Origin: a virus
Length of the DNA: 30,896 bases
Reading direction: 5' to 3' (one strand)
IMG/VR virus record: IMGVR_UViG_3300042563_002192
Span: 1 to 30,896 of that record
The translations under genes and the position numbers were made by a program. This document shows, in pieces, positions 6,102-14,075 of the stretch (the first letter of the stretch is position 1; each line of letters begins with the position of its first letter). Under the pieces are notes generated by a model. The model saw only the letters and a program-made list of their open reading frames with translations, did no database searches and was not told where the DNA came from.

Positions 6102-6523
6102 ACCACGGCGGATTCCTCGCACGCCCACTTGCAAACCGTCTCGCCACCGCCCGGCCCGTATTGCGCGGAATGAAGCTCGCCCGCCTTGCTTTCGTGGATG
6201 TCCCCCGGCCTCAAAACCTTTGTTGACCCGTTGTGGGTGAGTAGCAATCGGCCTTTAGTTTGGCGCAACGTCTCGGGGTATTCGTGGAAATGCTCGCCCA
6301 TGGACGCCGCGCCTAGTGATCGAAACTTCACGGCTTGAAATCCGTCCTCGCACGGCACGCGGCACCATTCCACCGGGGATAACGATGGGTTAGCCAAGGG
6401 GAATGACTCCCAATCGCCACCCGGCAATGCCAGCGAAACCGTGCCTGCTTTTGGCGCTAGCGCCAGGAATGCCCCGCTGATCGCATCATCTAACCGCTCA
6501 ATCGCTGGGGGGTAGTCAATCAT
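6083..6523 (-). CDS. cupin-domain protein
   Basis: 146 aa. Residues 70-130 form a cupin. EHFHEYPETLRQTKG fits the metal-binding motif HxH-x3-E-x6-G exactly, and VLRPGDIHESKAGELH provides the second motif with a His. Cupins bind a metal and either catalyse or bind small molecules or sugars. The N-terminal 65 residues are unrecognised. Its start overlaps the coiled-coil membrane protein gene by 8 nt. A cupin between lysis and tail genes is unusual; ligand and role are unknown. Confidence 0.65.
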   Translation of the reverse strand: MIDYPPAIERLDDAISGAFLALAPKAGTVSLALPGGDWESFPLANPSLSPVEWCRVPCEDGFQAVKFRSLGAASMGEHFHEYPETLRQTKGRLLLTHNGSTKVLRPGDIHESKAGELHSAQYGPGGGETVCKWACEESAVVCKVFG

Positions 6524-6800
6524 GGCCGACAATGGTTTTGATTTCTTCGATTTTCGATAGCATATCACGCTTCCATTGCGCATCGCCAGATGAGGCGGCG
6601 GAAATGGTAGCAATCGCGGAAACGGCCTTGTCGGTGATTTCATTGATCCGGGCATCTTTCTTTTCGATGGTCGCGCCAAGCTCTTGATGGAGTTGCTTGA
6701 TTTGATCTTGCAGCGTTTTAATCCACCAAATCATCACACCCAAAGCCCCGGCGCTTCCGGTGATGACCTTAACCCATATATCAACGCTTGTCTCGTTCAT
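6516..6800 (-). CDS. membrane-anchored coiled-coil protein (holin- or i-spanin-like)
   Basis: 94 aa. Residues about 8-27 are a hydrophobic helix (WVKVITGSAGALGVMIWWI), followed by a coiled coil (LQDQIKQLHQELGATIEKKD) to the end. One N-terminal membrane segment with a helical tail fits phage small membrane proteins, such as an inner-membrane spanin or a one-TM holin. It overlaps the two-helix holin candidate by 4 nt and a lipoprotein gene lies downstream, so a spanin role is reasonable but unproven. Confidence 0.6.
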   Translation of the reverse strand: MNETSVDIWVKVITGSAGALGVMIWWIKTLQDQIKQLHQELGATIEKKDARINEITDKAVSAIATISAASSGDAQWKRDMLSKIEEIKTIVGHD

Positions 6801-6958
6801 TGCTTATCACGCGCAAAGTAGCCAAAGCCCATCATGCCCAGACCCGCCAGAAACGCGTCGAGGGAAAATACGGTTTTCGGGTCGTTGTCAAAGTGGTCGT
6901 TGAGTTCACCCGCAATGAGAGCGAGTCCCGCGAAGAATCCTGTTAGTGTGGTTTTCAT
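6797..6958 (-). CDS. small two-helix membrane protein, holin candidate
   Basis: 53 aa, read by hand. MKTTLTGFFAGLALIAGELN is a first hydrophobic segment, a short polar turn (DHFDNDPKT) follows, then VFSLDAFLAGLGMMGFGYF is a second, and it ends ARDKQ. A helix-turn-helix hairpin of about 50 residues matches small class II-type holins. It has ATGA overlaps with both neighbours and directly precedes a membrane coiled-coil gene, as expected in a lysis cassette. Confidence 0.6.
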   Translation of the reverse strand: MKTTLTGFFAGLALIAGELNDHFDNDPKTVFSLDAFLAGLGMMGFGYFARDKQ

Positions 6959-7227
6959 GGTAATGATTCGGTTTCTGTCAGAGTGCCATCCGCCAGCAAA
7001 GCGGCGAGAGCCGGGGCGATTTGGGGAAGTGTTGAATGCTCATCCGCAAGGGCGATGTAGCAGTTGCCGTCCGCGTCAGTGATGGCGCTTTCGATGGGCG
7101 GCATGCACGTTTCCGTTGTGGCGACTGTCGGGTTTTCCGGGTCGCTGAAATATGGGTAGCCGAACGCCGCGTCGATTTGAGCGCGAATCGCTTCATAAGC
7201 CTGCGGAGATGTGCGAAAAATTCTCAT
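6955..7227 (-). CDS. hypothetical protein downstream of the tail lectin
   Basis: 90 aa. The N-terminal half is helical (SPQAYEAIRAQIDAAFGYPY), the second half beta-rich with an acidic DADGNCYIALADEHS and a C-terminal Ala/Leu helix. No family is recognised. It is joined by 4-nt overlaps to the LamG-type gene before it and the holin candidate after it. A tail-fibre assembly or structural accessory role is a guess from position. Confidence 0.55.
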   Translation of the reverse strand: MRIFRTSPQAYEAIRAQIDAAFGYPYFSDPENPTVATTETCMPPIESAITDADGNCYIALADEHSTLPQIAPALAALLADGTLTETESLP

Positions 7228-7991
7228 GGTGTGCCGTATTTAACTTTGAGGTAATTTCTCACTTGGTTTTGTTCCGTGGAGTTGAGGATGCGCCCATAGA
7301 CCACAAACTCTGCCATCTCGAAATTGAGGAAAGCTGTCGGAGATGCTGGATTGTTTGCGCCCAGCACCAATCCGGTTGATCCTGAAGGCGTGACCGACTG
7401 CACCTGACTCAACCGACTGACTCCATTTAGTCGGAACCCAATTTCCGTTGTCGAGTGATCCGAAGTGACGACGCCCCAAGTATTTGCTGTCAACGCAATG
7501 GACGTTACCGGAAGATTTGAACTGTTCCGATTGATGCGGCCTGTCCTGTTGAACTCGCCAATCCGCGAACCGGACCCCCGCGTATCAAAGTAGTATCGCA
7601 AATCGGTATCGGTGATAAGTCTCACCACTTTGAAAATCGTCGCCGGATAATCGAACACCGACCCGATTTTTGTTAGGCAATCATCCGTGCCGTCGAAAGT
7701 GATGCACCGGCCACCGCTTGGACCCGCGCTGGTGGAAAGCAATGGGCGTGAGCCGGAAGTGGTTTGGGCGAGAATATGGGCGTTTGCGGATTTATCAACC
7801 CAACGTGCCACGGCTTCACCGTTCGCGGCAGGAACAAATCCGCTGCCTGTATCGCGCAGGACGGTGCTTGCGTCCATCGCGTCTAACCAAACAGCAAGAT
7901 TGGCGATTGATGAAGGCGTGAAAGACGGCGCGGGCGAGGTGCCGCGAGTTGTCGAGCGCGTGGTTCCGCGAGTTGTTAAGCGGGTTGTCAT
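7224..7991 (-). CDS. LamG/concanavalin-like tail lectin
   Basis: 255 aa. After a Thr/Arg-rich repetitive start (MTTRLTTRGTTRSTTRGTSP), residues 28-255 match the LamG-like jelly-roll common in phage fibres and environmental surface proteins. It has IANLAVWLDAMDASTV, CITFDGTDDCL, strands around GVVTSDHSTTEIGF, and a closing VVYGRILNSTEQNQVRNYL before a YGTP end. Such domains bind carbohydrate or protein. As the last large tail gene, it is a candidate receptor-binding protein. The Thr-Arg repeat may be a flexible linker to the virion. Confidence 0.7.
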   Translation of the reverse strand: MTTRLTTRGTTRSTTRGTSPAPSFTPSSIANLAVWLDAMDASTVLRDTGSGFVPAANGEAVARWVDKSANAHILAQTTSGSRPLLSTSAGPSGGRCITFDGTDDCLTKIGSVFDYPATIFKVVRLITDTDLRYYFDTRGSGSRIGEFNRTGRINRNSSNLPVTSIALTANTWGVVTSDHSTTEIGFRLNGVSRLSQVQSVTPSGSTGLVLGANNPASPTAFLNFEMAEFVVYGRILNSTEQNQVRNYLKVKYGTP

Positions 7992-8959
7992 TCGGGAAGC
8001 TCGGTGACGATGGCGGTGATGCTTGGCGTGGTTGATCCGGCGACGTTTAGATTGATCGTCGAGAGCATGCCCGCGTTTGTTCCGATGAGTTGCCCAGCGG
8101 CGGTAAATGAAATTGCGTTGTCGCCTGAGAAGTCAACGAACGTGCCTGCCGTGCCTCCCGTGAATGCGGATTCAGCAAGCGGCTCAATCAGCCCCGCGCC
8201 ATCGTATGCGGCTTTCAAAGCCGCTGAGAAGTGAGGCGTGACGATTGCGGAGGTGTTGAGCAAAGCGACAAGTTCGGCGCTTGTGGTGGTGATTGCGGCG
8301 TTTTCTCCACCCCCGGCAAGATTGGTTTCCGCAAGCGCGGTGACGATCCCGCTGCCGTTGTCGCCGGATTTCAACTCGGCTTCCATGAGCGCGGCAAACG
8401 GCGCGTAAGCGTTGAGGGCGGCGATGAGTTGGCTGGCGGTGGTGGAAATCGCGTCGGCAGCACGGGCAAGCGTGACGCTGAATTTGAGGTTGTCGCTTGT
8501 GGTGACAGAAAGCGCCTGCGTGGTTCCGCTTCCGGCGAGTAGCTCGATTGAGTATCCGTTGCCGATTGTTCCGGCTGTGTCGGCGGTGATCGTGATGTCG
8601 TTGTTCGTCCCAGTCATTGCCGTGGTGACGGCGGCGGCATCGCCCGCATCGCATGCTGGCGTTACCACGAAATCCAGCCCGGTTTGCGTGATTGCAAGAG
8701 CTTGATTTGATGCGGCGGCGGAAACGGCGAACGTGTAGCCATTCCCGGCGGTTCCGGGGTTCTTGGCGGTGAGGGTGAAAGCCCCGGTTTCCGTGTCGTC
8801 ATCCACGACTTCGGTAGCGGCGACGGGTCCGGCGGTGGCGTATTGAGCCTTGATGGTTCCGCTGCCGAACGTGCCGGAAACGGCAACGCTAAACTCGCGC
8901 CCGAATCCGATCGAGTTGATTGGAAAGTTACCGTTTCCGGTGATGGTTAGATTGGTCAT
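7988..8959 (-). CDS. repetitive tail fibre-like protein
   Basis: 323 aa, Ala/Thr/Gly-rich with internal repeats. PGTAGNGYTFAVSAAASNQA and AGTIGNGYSIELLAGSGTTQ are two copies of one unit. QLIAALNAYAPFAALMEAEL and ELVALLNTSAIVTPHFSAAL are copies of another, each followed by an ALAET- or LAESAF-type stretch. The beta-rich repeats suggest a trimeric fibre or baseplate-associated surface protein. Overlaps of 4 nt with both neighbours place it in the tail operon. Its partner is probably the preceding 299-aa protein, which has similar composition. Confidence 0.6.
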   Translation of the reverse strand: MTNLTITGNGNFPINSIGFGREFSVAVSGTFGSGTIKAQYATAGPVAATEVVDDDTETGAFTLTAKNPGTAGNGYTFAVSAAASNQALAITQTGLDFVVTPACDAGDAAAVTTAMTGTNNDITITADTAGTIGNGYSIELLAGSGTTQALSVTTSDNLKFSVTLARAADAISTTASQLIAALNAYAPFAALMEAELKSGDNGSGIVTALAETNLAGGGENAAITTTSAELVALLNTSAIVTPHFSAALKAAYDGAGLIEPLAESAFTGGTAGTFVDFSGDNAISFTAAGQLIGTNAGMLSTINLNVAGSTTPSITAIVTELPE

Positions 8960-9852
8960 AAGTTTGAGAGGATGACGGTGATTTTAATGTCGGATGTTCC
9001 GTCGATTGATTCGATTGATAGGTTTTCCGATCCAGAAATTGCATTTGATCCGGATGACGCGCCCGCTGCAATCATCATGTATTTTTTGCCAGCTGCAATT
9101 TGATAGCTTTCAAAACTGTCGTGATCCATTGACTCATTGTCGATATTCACCGCGCCCTCCAAGACCTCAAAAAGCACAGCGGAAAACGCGGACGCTTCTG
9201 GAATTGGATCGCCCCAAACGTCTTCATCCCCATCCAAAATGAAAGCTCCAGAAGTTGCGACGCCTACGGTGGTGTTGGCGCTAGTTGCCGCCGTAGTCAC
9301 TCCGGTGCATGTCCCGTTGTCCAATGATATATTGATGGTTGCGTCGTTGCCAGCGTAAATGTTTACGCCGTTGACGGTTTGCAATGGGGTGCGCGTTCCA
9401 ATGATTGCGGTGGTTTCTCCGGTGATCGGAAGGTAATCGGCTATATTGGCGTTTGCGTTCATTGCCGAACGAACCTTGCCAGCCCAAACCGCCGCCGTGT
9501 CCCCTGATGTAACTGGGACCGCAAGGGTGATTGGAGTGCTTGGGATTGTTGACCCGCTGACAACAACGGCAAGATTGCCGCTTGCTGTTATTGTTCCGGC
9601 TGCTGTTGCTGTTTCAACCTGAGCCACCCCAGCCGTCCACGCATCGCTTCCCGTGGTTGAGTTGGTTAGTAGGTTTAGATTCGCGGTTGATTCTTCGGTG
9701 ATGATCATTCGCACGGAATAGGCGGCGTCAGCGTCAGGGAATGCGATTTGTTGCGCCGATACGCCAATTTGAACATCATTCGTGACGTTTGTGGCGGTTG
9801 GCGAGGCGTTAGCTCGCAAGCCTAGGAAAGCCGACACGGAATTGAGATTCAT
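8956..9852 (-). CDS. tail protein, Ala/Thr/Ser-rich
   Basis: About 298 aa from the ATG at 9852, which directly follows an in-frame GTG. It is beta-rich and of low hydrophobicity. The central part (TSGDTAAVWAGKVRSAMNAN, then ITGETTAIIGTRTPL) resembles repeat units of the following fibre-like gene. The C-terminal part (YMMIAAGASSGSNAI) may be a separate beta domain. It is likely a fibre or tail-tip component. Its start follows TTGACACC by exactly 11 nt, a leader shared with several late genes. Confidence 0.55.
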   Translation of the reverse strand: MNLNSVSAFLGLRANASPTATNVTNDVQIGVSAQQIAFPDADAAYSVRMIITEESTANLNLLTNSTTGSDAWTAGVAQVETATAAGTITASGNLAVVVSGSTIPSTPITLAVPVTSGDTAAVWAGKVRSAMNANANIADYLPITGETTAIIGTRTPLQTVNGVNIYAGNDATINISLDNGTCTGVTTAATSANTTVGVATSGAFILDGDEDVWGDPIPEASAFSAVLFEVLEGAVNIDNESMDHDSFESYQIAAGKKYMMIAAGASSGSNAISGSENLSIESIDGTSDIKITVILSNL

Positions 9853-9874
9853 CACTTTTGGGCGGTGTCAAAAA

Positions 9875-9964
9875 TCAGGATACCGGAGTCAGATTTGAGA
9901 CATATTCGATGATCGTTCCGGCTGCGTCCAACCCGTAAATTACCTGTGCGGAAGAAACTGGCAT
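9875..9964 (-). CDS. possible 29-aa ORF
   Basis: MPVSSAQVIYGLDAAGTIIE, then YVSNLTPVS. It fills the only gap in the tail operon (9856-9994). There is no Shine-Dalgarno sequence and no homology that I recognise, but similar very short proteins occur beside phage tail genes. Confidence 0.3.
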   Translation of the reverse strand: MPVSSAQVIYGLDAAGTIIEYVSNLTPVS

Positions 9965-9994
9965 GCCGTGTCGATTGGTTTGTGGTGGCGGATG

Positions 9995-10681
9995 TCAAGC
10001 GGGGTTTTCCGGCGGATCTGGGAAATTGATTCCGTAAGGGTAAGCCACGATCGGCAGGAAGATGTCACTTCTGAGCCTTTGCTTTATGGTCGCGGCTCCG
10101 TCTCCGTCAACCGCTACGGTTCCGACATGGACGAACGCCAAGTCGTCATTCCAGTCTGGCTGGTCGTCTGGATCTGGAAAATCATCAGTGACGAATATCG
10201 AAACCGCGCCAAGCAACGGCTCGGAACTCATGCCGTCATAATCGTCGCCCCCGAATCCTTCAAACGATTCAGTTGGAAATCTTTCGATTTGAACCCATAC
10301 GCCGTACGTCGTCGAAATCGAAAGAACGGAATGCCCGATTGTCCCGCTTGGGTTGTATGGGTCATTGATGAGGTAAGTCGGAGTCGCCGCGTCGAATCTT
10401 GATTCAAGTGAAATCATTGTCGGCTGTAGGTTGTTAAGCCGCATTGCCGTGACTGCCCCGTAATACGTCTTGAGCCTGATTTCCGACTCTTCTTTAACAA
10501 CTTGTAATTTCCACGGGTGAACATATCCACCGCGCGATCCGCCCGCGCCGGAAACAATAATCTTCCGATCCCTCAATGCCGCCAATGCCTTTCTAACCTC
10601 AATCGAAAGCCTGCCAATGCCAGCGGGCGAACGCTGAATAGCCGGAAGTGGTATCGGGTTTATTCCATGTCGTGCTTTCAT
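9995..10681 (-). CDS. tail-tip region protein, unknown
   Basis: 228 aa from the ATG at 10681, whose A overlaps the TAA of the preceding gene (TAATG), favouring it over an upstream Met. The basic N-terminal region is followed by IIVSGAGGSRGGYVHPWKLQ and beta-rich segments. An acidic DDFPDPDDQPDWNDDLAF and a Pro-rich end (GINFPDPPENPA) are consistent with a structural or adsorption-complex protein. No family is recognised. Confidence 0.6.
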   Translation of the reverse strand: MKARHGINPIPLPAIQRSPAGIGRLSIEVRKALAALRDRKIIVSGAGGSRGGYVHPWKLQVVKEESEIRLKTYYGAVTAMRLNNLQPTMISLESRFDAATPTYLINDPYNPSGTIGHSVLSISTTYGVWVQIERFPTESFEGFGGDDYDGMSSEPLLGAVSIFVTDDFPDPDDQPDWNDDLAFVHVGTVAVDGDGAATIKQRLRSDIFLPIVAYPYGINFPDPPENPA

Positions 10682-11526
10682 TATTGGTAAAGGAATGTAT
10701 TGAAACCCTCGCGTTCGGAAAGAGTCCACTCTAGGCTCGTCTGTTTAAGGTCGCCGCGTTGCTCTTGTCCCGCGCCTGTCAGCATCCAGTTGCGTGAACC
10801 GCTAGGCGTTGGAGGCCCTCCGCGTGGTGATGAAATCTTGCCTAGCTTGTTGAGCTGCGCGGATGTCACGCCATCGCTTCCTTGCGTGGTTTCAGTCCAT
10901 GTAATCGTTGGAGACAAAAAAGTTATTTCGCCAGCAGCGATTAGCTTTGCAAATTCAATGGCGTCTCCCGTCAATGTAATGGGACCTTCTGCGTCTTCTA
11001 GCGGAACAAATGAAATCCCCCAAGAAAAGCCTTCTACCAATTCATAATTTCCCACCTGGGTCCAGTCATATTTAGCCTTCACGTTGCCTTCAATCAATTC
11101 CCCAAGTGCGAACTTTTGTGAAGATTCCAAATCTTGCCATTTGGGGTGCTCGGAAAGCGGCTTTTCGGAAAGCCTGCCCTCCAGCCTGTAAACCGGGGGC
11201 GCATCGTCGCTGATTCCGTCGCCGTCGCCGTATTGAGCCGTGGCACTGCCAGAAAACTCAACCGATACCACAAGGTATCCGCCCTCTTGGAAGTCTAGCG
11301 TTTTGCTGGCAACAGTTAGGTAACTCCATTGAGCGCCGATGTTAGGGTCGATCGTGGCGATGCTGTTTCCCCGTGCAAACTTGTTGCGCACCGTTGAATT
11401 GTTCCAAGATTGAGCAAGCAGCGTGTAGCTGTGGCTTGCGGTTACTCCCCCATTTTCGGATTGCTTCGGCTGGAATCCGGGCGCGGGGTAAATCTCGTTT
11501 ATTCTGAGTCCGTGTTGCGTGGCCAT
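10681..11526 (-). CDS. tail-tip region protein following the tape measure
   Basis: 281 aa. A beta-rich protein (GGYLVVSVEFSGSATAQYGD) with an acidic loop GDGDGISDDAPP and a C-terminal hydrophilic part. It directly follows the tape measure with a 1-nt overlap (TAATG). That is where lambda carries M, L and related tail-tip genes, so a distal-tail role is likely. The sequence itself does not identify a family. Confidence 0.6.
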   Translation of the reverse strand: MATQHGLRINEIYPAPGFQPKQSENGGVTASHSYTLLAQSWNNSTVRNKFARGNSIATIDPNIGAQWSYLTVASKTLDFQEGGYLVVSVEFSGSATAQYGDGDGISDDAPPVYRLEGRLSEKPLSEHPKWQDLESSQKFALGELIEGNVKAKYDWTQVGNYELVEGFSWGISFVPLEDAEGPITLTGDAIEFAKLIAAGEITFLSPTITWTETTQGSDGVTSAQLNKLGKISSPRGGPPTPSGSRNWMLTGAGQEQRGDLKQTSLEWTLSEREGFNTFLYQ

Positions 11527-12794
11527 TAATTCGGGAAGGGTTGATCGACTGCGTTTGCGATGCGTTCAAGGACTTGTAACATTTTACCTATTTCGCTCCC
11601 TTGGTATCCGGGTGAATCGGAACGGTATCCCTCGTTAAATAGGCGTTGAGCGGTTGGTGATACGCCAACAGGCTCGGAAATCCTGTTGGCAGCATCGCGG
11701 ATGGACGCGACAACATCACCGATGACGCTTTCGATGTAATCATTCCTGCCAGCTCGTGTGGCTTCGGATGCTTTTGGGGAATCCTTAAACATTTCCAGCT
11801 TTCGCAATGGATTAATGTTTTCCATCCCTTCCGCGATTTGCTCGCCAATGCTTACCCATCCGATTTTGATTGCCGCTCCCATTCCGGCGAATATCGCATC
11901 ACCAACCGCAACACCAATCCTGACCATTCCCTCATACTGGCCATTAAATGAGTCTTTTATAGCATCGGAAACAACGCCCCCCATTCTTCCGGCTCTTGAT
12001 TCAAGGTCAGGAAATACGCTTTCCAATAAATCCGGCAGTTTAGCAAATGATTCCGCAAACGGCCCCGCAAATTCTTCAATGAGTTGATTGAATGACTGCC
12101 CAATTTTTTCAGAAGCTGAAGCCGAAGCAGCGGCGGTTCCGCCTACTTGCGTTTCAATGGCTTTCAAGATCATTTTCTGAGCATCAAGCATGCGATTGCT
12201 TTCGACCATCGCCGCGATTTTCTTTTTCTCCTCAACTGTGAAAGTGATTCCCGACCTAGTAAGAGAATTGATCCCCTTCACTGGATCATTTAGCGCCTTT
12301 CCTAGCTGCACAGCGTTTTGCTCAGCAGACCCAAACCCAGCGGCGGCCATATCAACAGCGGCCATGGTTGCGCGATCGAAAGCCCCTCCCATCTGTCCCG
12401 CCGTTTTTGCAAGCTCTTTGAAGGTCATCAGTTTTGCCTGCGTCATCGCGACCGTGTCGGCTCCGGTGGCTCTTTCTTGTTGGTCAGCAAAATTGCTTAA
12501 CCGCTTCGCTACCTCGTCGGCCTCATCACCAAAAATCCCCATTTGCTTTGTGACGTTAATCAGCCGCTTGTCATCTTTTTCAGCAGACTCTCCGATTTTC
12601 ACCAATTTCATATATCCGGCAGCGGCGGCGGCAGCGGCGGCGGTTATGGCGGCGGCGGCAACCGCTGAGCCTTTTGCTACACCGACAAAAGCCCCCGCCA
12701 TGCCGGAAACCGTTGTTTTGGTTTGCCGCTCAATTCCCTTCATCGTCTTCTCAAAATGAGAAGCGTCCCCTCGGATTTTAACGGTCAGGCTCAT
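11526..12794 (-). CDS. tape measure protein (lambda H-like, short)
   Basis: 422 aa. An N-terminal helical region contains the Ala-rich membrane-like stretch VAAAAITAAAAAAAAGYMKL. The conserved tail-length region follows, including KRLSNFADQQERATGADTVA and AKTAGQMGGAFDRATMAAVD, then GITFTVEEKKKIAAM. The C-terminus binds tip proteins in this family. At about 0.15 nm per residue the tail would be near 60 nm, short for a siphophage. It begins by a 4-nt overlap with the stop of the frameshifted GT frame, as in lambda. The leader carries TTGACACC 14 nt before the start. Confidence 0.85.
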   Translation of the reverse strand: MSLTVKIRGDASHFEKTMKGIERQTKTTVSGMAGAFVGVAKGSAVAAAAITAAAAAAAAGYMKLVKIGESAEKDDKRLINVTKQMGIFGDEADEVAKRLSNFADQQERATGADTVAMTQAKLMTFKELAKTAGQMGGAFDRATMAAVDMAAAGFGSAEQNAVQLGKALNDPVKGINSLTRSGITFTVEEKKKIAAMVESNRMLDAQKMILKAIETQVGGTAAASASASEKIGQSFNQLIEEFAGPFAESFAKLPDLLESVFPDLESRAGRMGGVVSDAIKDSFNGQYEGMVRIGVAVGDAIFAGMGAAIKIGWVSIGEQIAEGMENINPLRKLEMFKDSPKASEATRAGRNDYIESVIGDVVASIRDAANRISEPVGVSPTAQRLFNEGYRSDSPGYQGSEIGKMLQVLERIANAVDQPFPN

Positions 12795-13374
12795 TCTAAA
12801 TTGGCGGCGGTGTCAAGAATCGCCCGCATGCGGTCGGCAAGCGATGGTGCGTCTTTGTCGTGGATATGATGGCGGCGGAAAACCTTCACGCCACGCCTAA
12901 CAAGAATGGCGTGGACAAGCTGCGCGGATTGGTCGATTGGTAAGTTCATAATTTCATCCCGGCTCCATCCGTATTCGCTTGCGATAAGGTCAACCTCCCC
13001 GGCTATTTCGTCGGCTGGGTCGCCTCCGAATCCTCGGGCTTTCCCGGCGATTCGGGGATTTCGATTGAGGCGGCTGCGCGGCGGTCAAGGACTCGGCCAA
13101 GATAAGCATTAATCGCGGCGAAGTCGTCTTCTGACAAATCCAAGGCGCGGGAGTCACACTCAATCACGGCGTTGTCACTGCGTAGAATTGCCAACGCTTC
13201 GCGGCTTTCCATGCCGGAAATAAGGACATAAGCGCCGATGCTTGTTAAATCGCCCGCCCCCTCTTGGCTGAGAACGTATTGTGAAATGATGTTTGCAACC
13301 CGCCCGCTAAATGGACGCATGGGAACGCCTTCGATGATCGGCGGCTCGTCGGTGAATGCTTCGTTCTGGTTCAT
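12791..13374 (-). CDS. tail assembly chaperone GT fusion made by -1 ribosomal frameshift
   Basis: The G frame runs from 13374; at GGGAAAG (minus strand, 13045-13039), positioned as G GGA AAG in the zero frame, a -1 slip enters a second open frame. This continues ARGFGGDPADEIAGEVDLIA, then SEYGWSRDEIMNLPIDQSAQ and LVHAILVRRGVKVFRRHHIH, and stops at 12791. The product would be about 194 aa. GGGAAAG is the heptamer used by lambda G-T. The extension has protein-like composition and ends in ATGA with the tape measure start. GT and G chaperone the tape measure during tail assembly. The exact frame was read by hand. Confidence 0.8.
13003..13374 (-). CDS. tail assembly chaperone G-like protein (unshifted product)
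   Basis: 123 aa from the ATG at 13374, which overlaps the stop of the 232-aa gene by 4 nt. It contains MRPFSGRVANIISQYVLSQE, then GDLTSIGAYVLISGMESREA, a helical tail-chaperone-like fold. The last 20 residues (SPGKPEDSEATQPTK) are a flexible tail that is replaced when ribosomes shift into the T frame. Its position just before the tape measure and the slippery heptamer identify it as the G analogue. Confidence 0.75.
   Translation of the reverse strand: MNQNEAFTDEPPIIEGVPMRPFSGRVANIISQYVLSQEGAGDLTSIGAYVLISGMESREALAILRSDNAVIECDSRALDLSEDDFAAINAYLGRVLDRRAAASIEIPESPGKPEDSEATQPTK
13039..13045 (-). promoter_or_regulatory. slippery heptamer GGGAAAG
   Basis: It is read on the minus strand as G GGA AAG in the G frame, matching the X XXY YYZ rule for -1 simultaneous slippage. 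It lies 12 codons before the zero-frame stop, and the -1 frame stays open to the tape measure start. Confidence 0.8.
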
Positions 13375-14069
13375 TTGCGGTATAGGAGTTGGTCTAGTTG
13401 GTTGATTTCGTTTTTGTCGGCGTTGGCTGGAATGACCGCGGTTCGCCCGCGATGCTTCACCGCTGCCATGCGGTTGCCGGTTGCTTTGATGGCGTCCACC
13501 ATCAGGCGGTGATTCGTGAAAGCGCACCAAAGATGGGCGATAAGGGATTCCGGCATGCGCCTTTCGAGTTCTTGATTCGGCAGATTCCAAAGCGCAAAAT
13601 CAGGCGCTGCGGTTTGGTCGAAGCGGAAAAAATAGGCGTCTCCTTTCTTGGCGATGCCGATAATTGGATGGCCTAACTGCTCCATGCTGGCGGCCATTTC
13701 CGTGCAATTCGTTTCGATGAATGGACGGTTTGCCGGGAAGCATTTGATCGTCCCTTCCTTGATCGACTTGGCAATCTCGCCCTTGCGCACAAACGCGGCT
13801 TTGATCCTTACAATGGGCGCGTTGGGATTGGTGGCAGCGTATTCCTGAGAATCCCACGCCCGCAAGAGGTCTTTCGTGGATTCGCCCTTTGCGCTGTATT
13901 CGCCCAGGTGCCAAGTGATGAGTGATCCCTTGATTCCATCCCCGACGATGCTCGTTAGGCTCTTGGCCTTGTCGAGAGAGACATCGCACGCCACAAGAGC
14001 GGCGGCGGCGCGGGTGTTCGTGGTTGCATCACCATGGCTGGTGATGGATGTGTATCTGGTTTGCTGCAT
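13371..14069 (-). CDS. unknown tail-operon protein between V- and G-like genes
   Basis: 232 aa, an extra gene relative to lambda. SKGSLITWHLGEYSA-like and ANRPFIETNCTEMAASMEQL segments, a strand-rich centre (GIAKKGDAYFFRFDQTAAPD) and a helical C-terminus are seen. No family is recognised. Its stop overlaps the G-like start by 4 nt, so it belongs to the tail morphogenesis block. It could be a second tail-tube, assembly or regulatory protein. Confidence 0.55.
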   Translation of the reverse strand: MQQTRYTSITSHGDATTNTRAAAALVACDVSLDKAKSLTSIVGDGIKGSLITWHLGEYSAKGESTKDLLRAWDSQEYAATNPNAPIVRIKAAFVRKGEIAKSIKEGTIKCFPANRPFIETNCTEMAASMEQLGHPIIGIAKKGDAYFFRFDQTAAPDFALWNLPNQELERRMPESLIAHLWCAFTNHRLMVDAIKATGNRMAAVKHRGRTAVIPANADKNEINQLDQLLYRK

Positions 14070-14075
14070 GTTCCG

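Noticed and set aside
9968-10402. Plus-strand 144-aa frame
   Set aside because: Antisense to the tail-tip gene, no start signal, Arg/Val/Trp-rich shadow composition.
12190-12759. Long plus-strand open frame (189 aa) antisense to the tape measure
   Set aside because: Ser/Ala/Ile-rich, no start signal, and fully explained as the complement of an Ala/Lys-rich gene.
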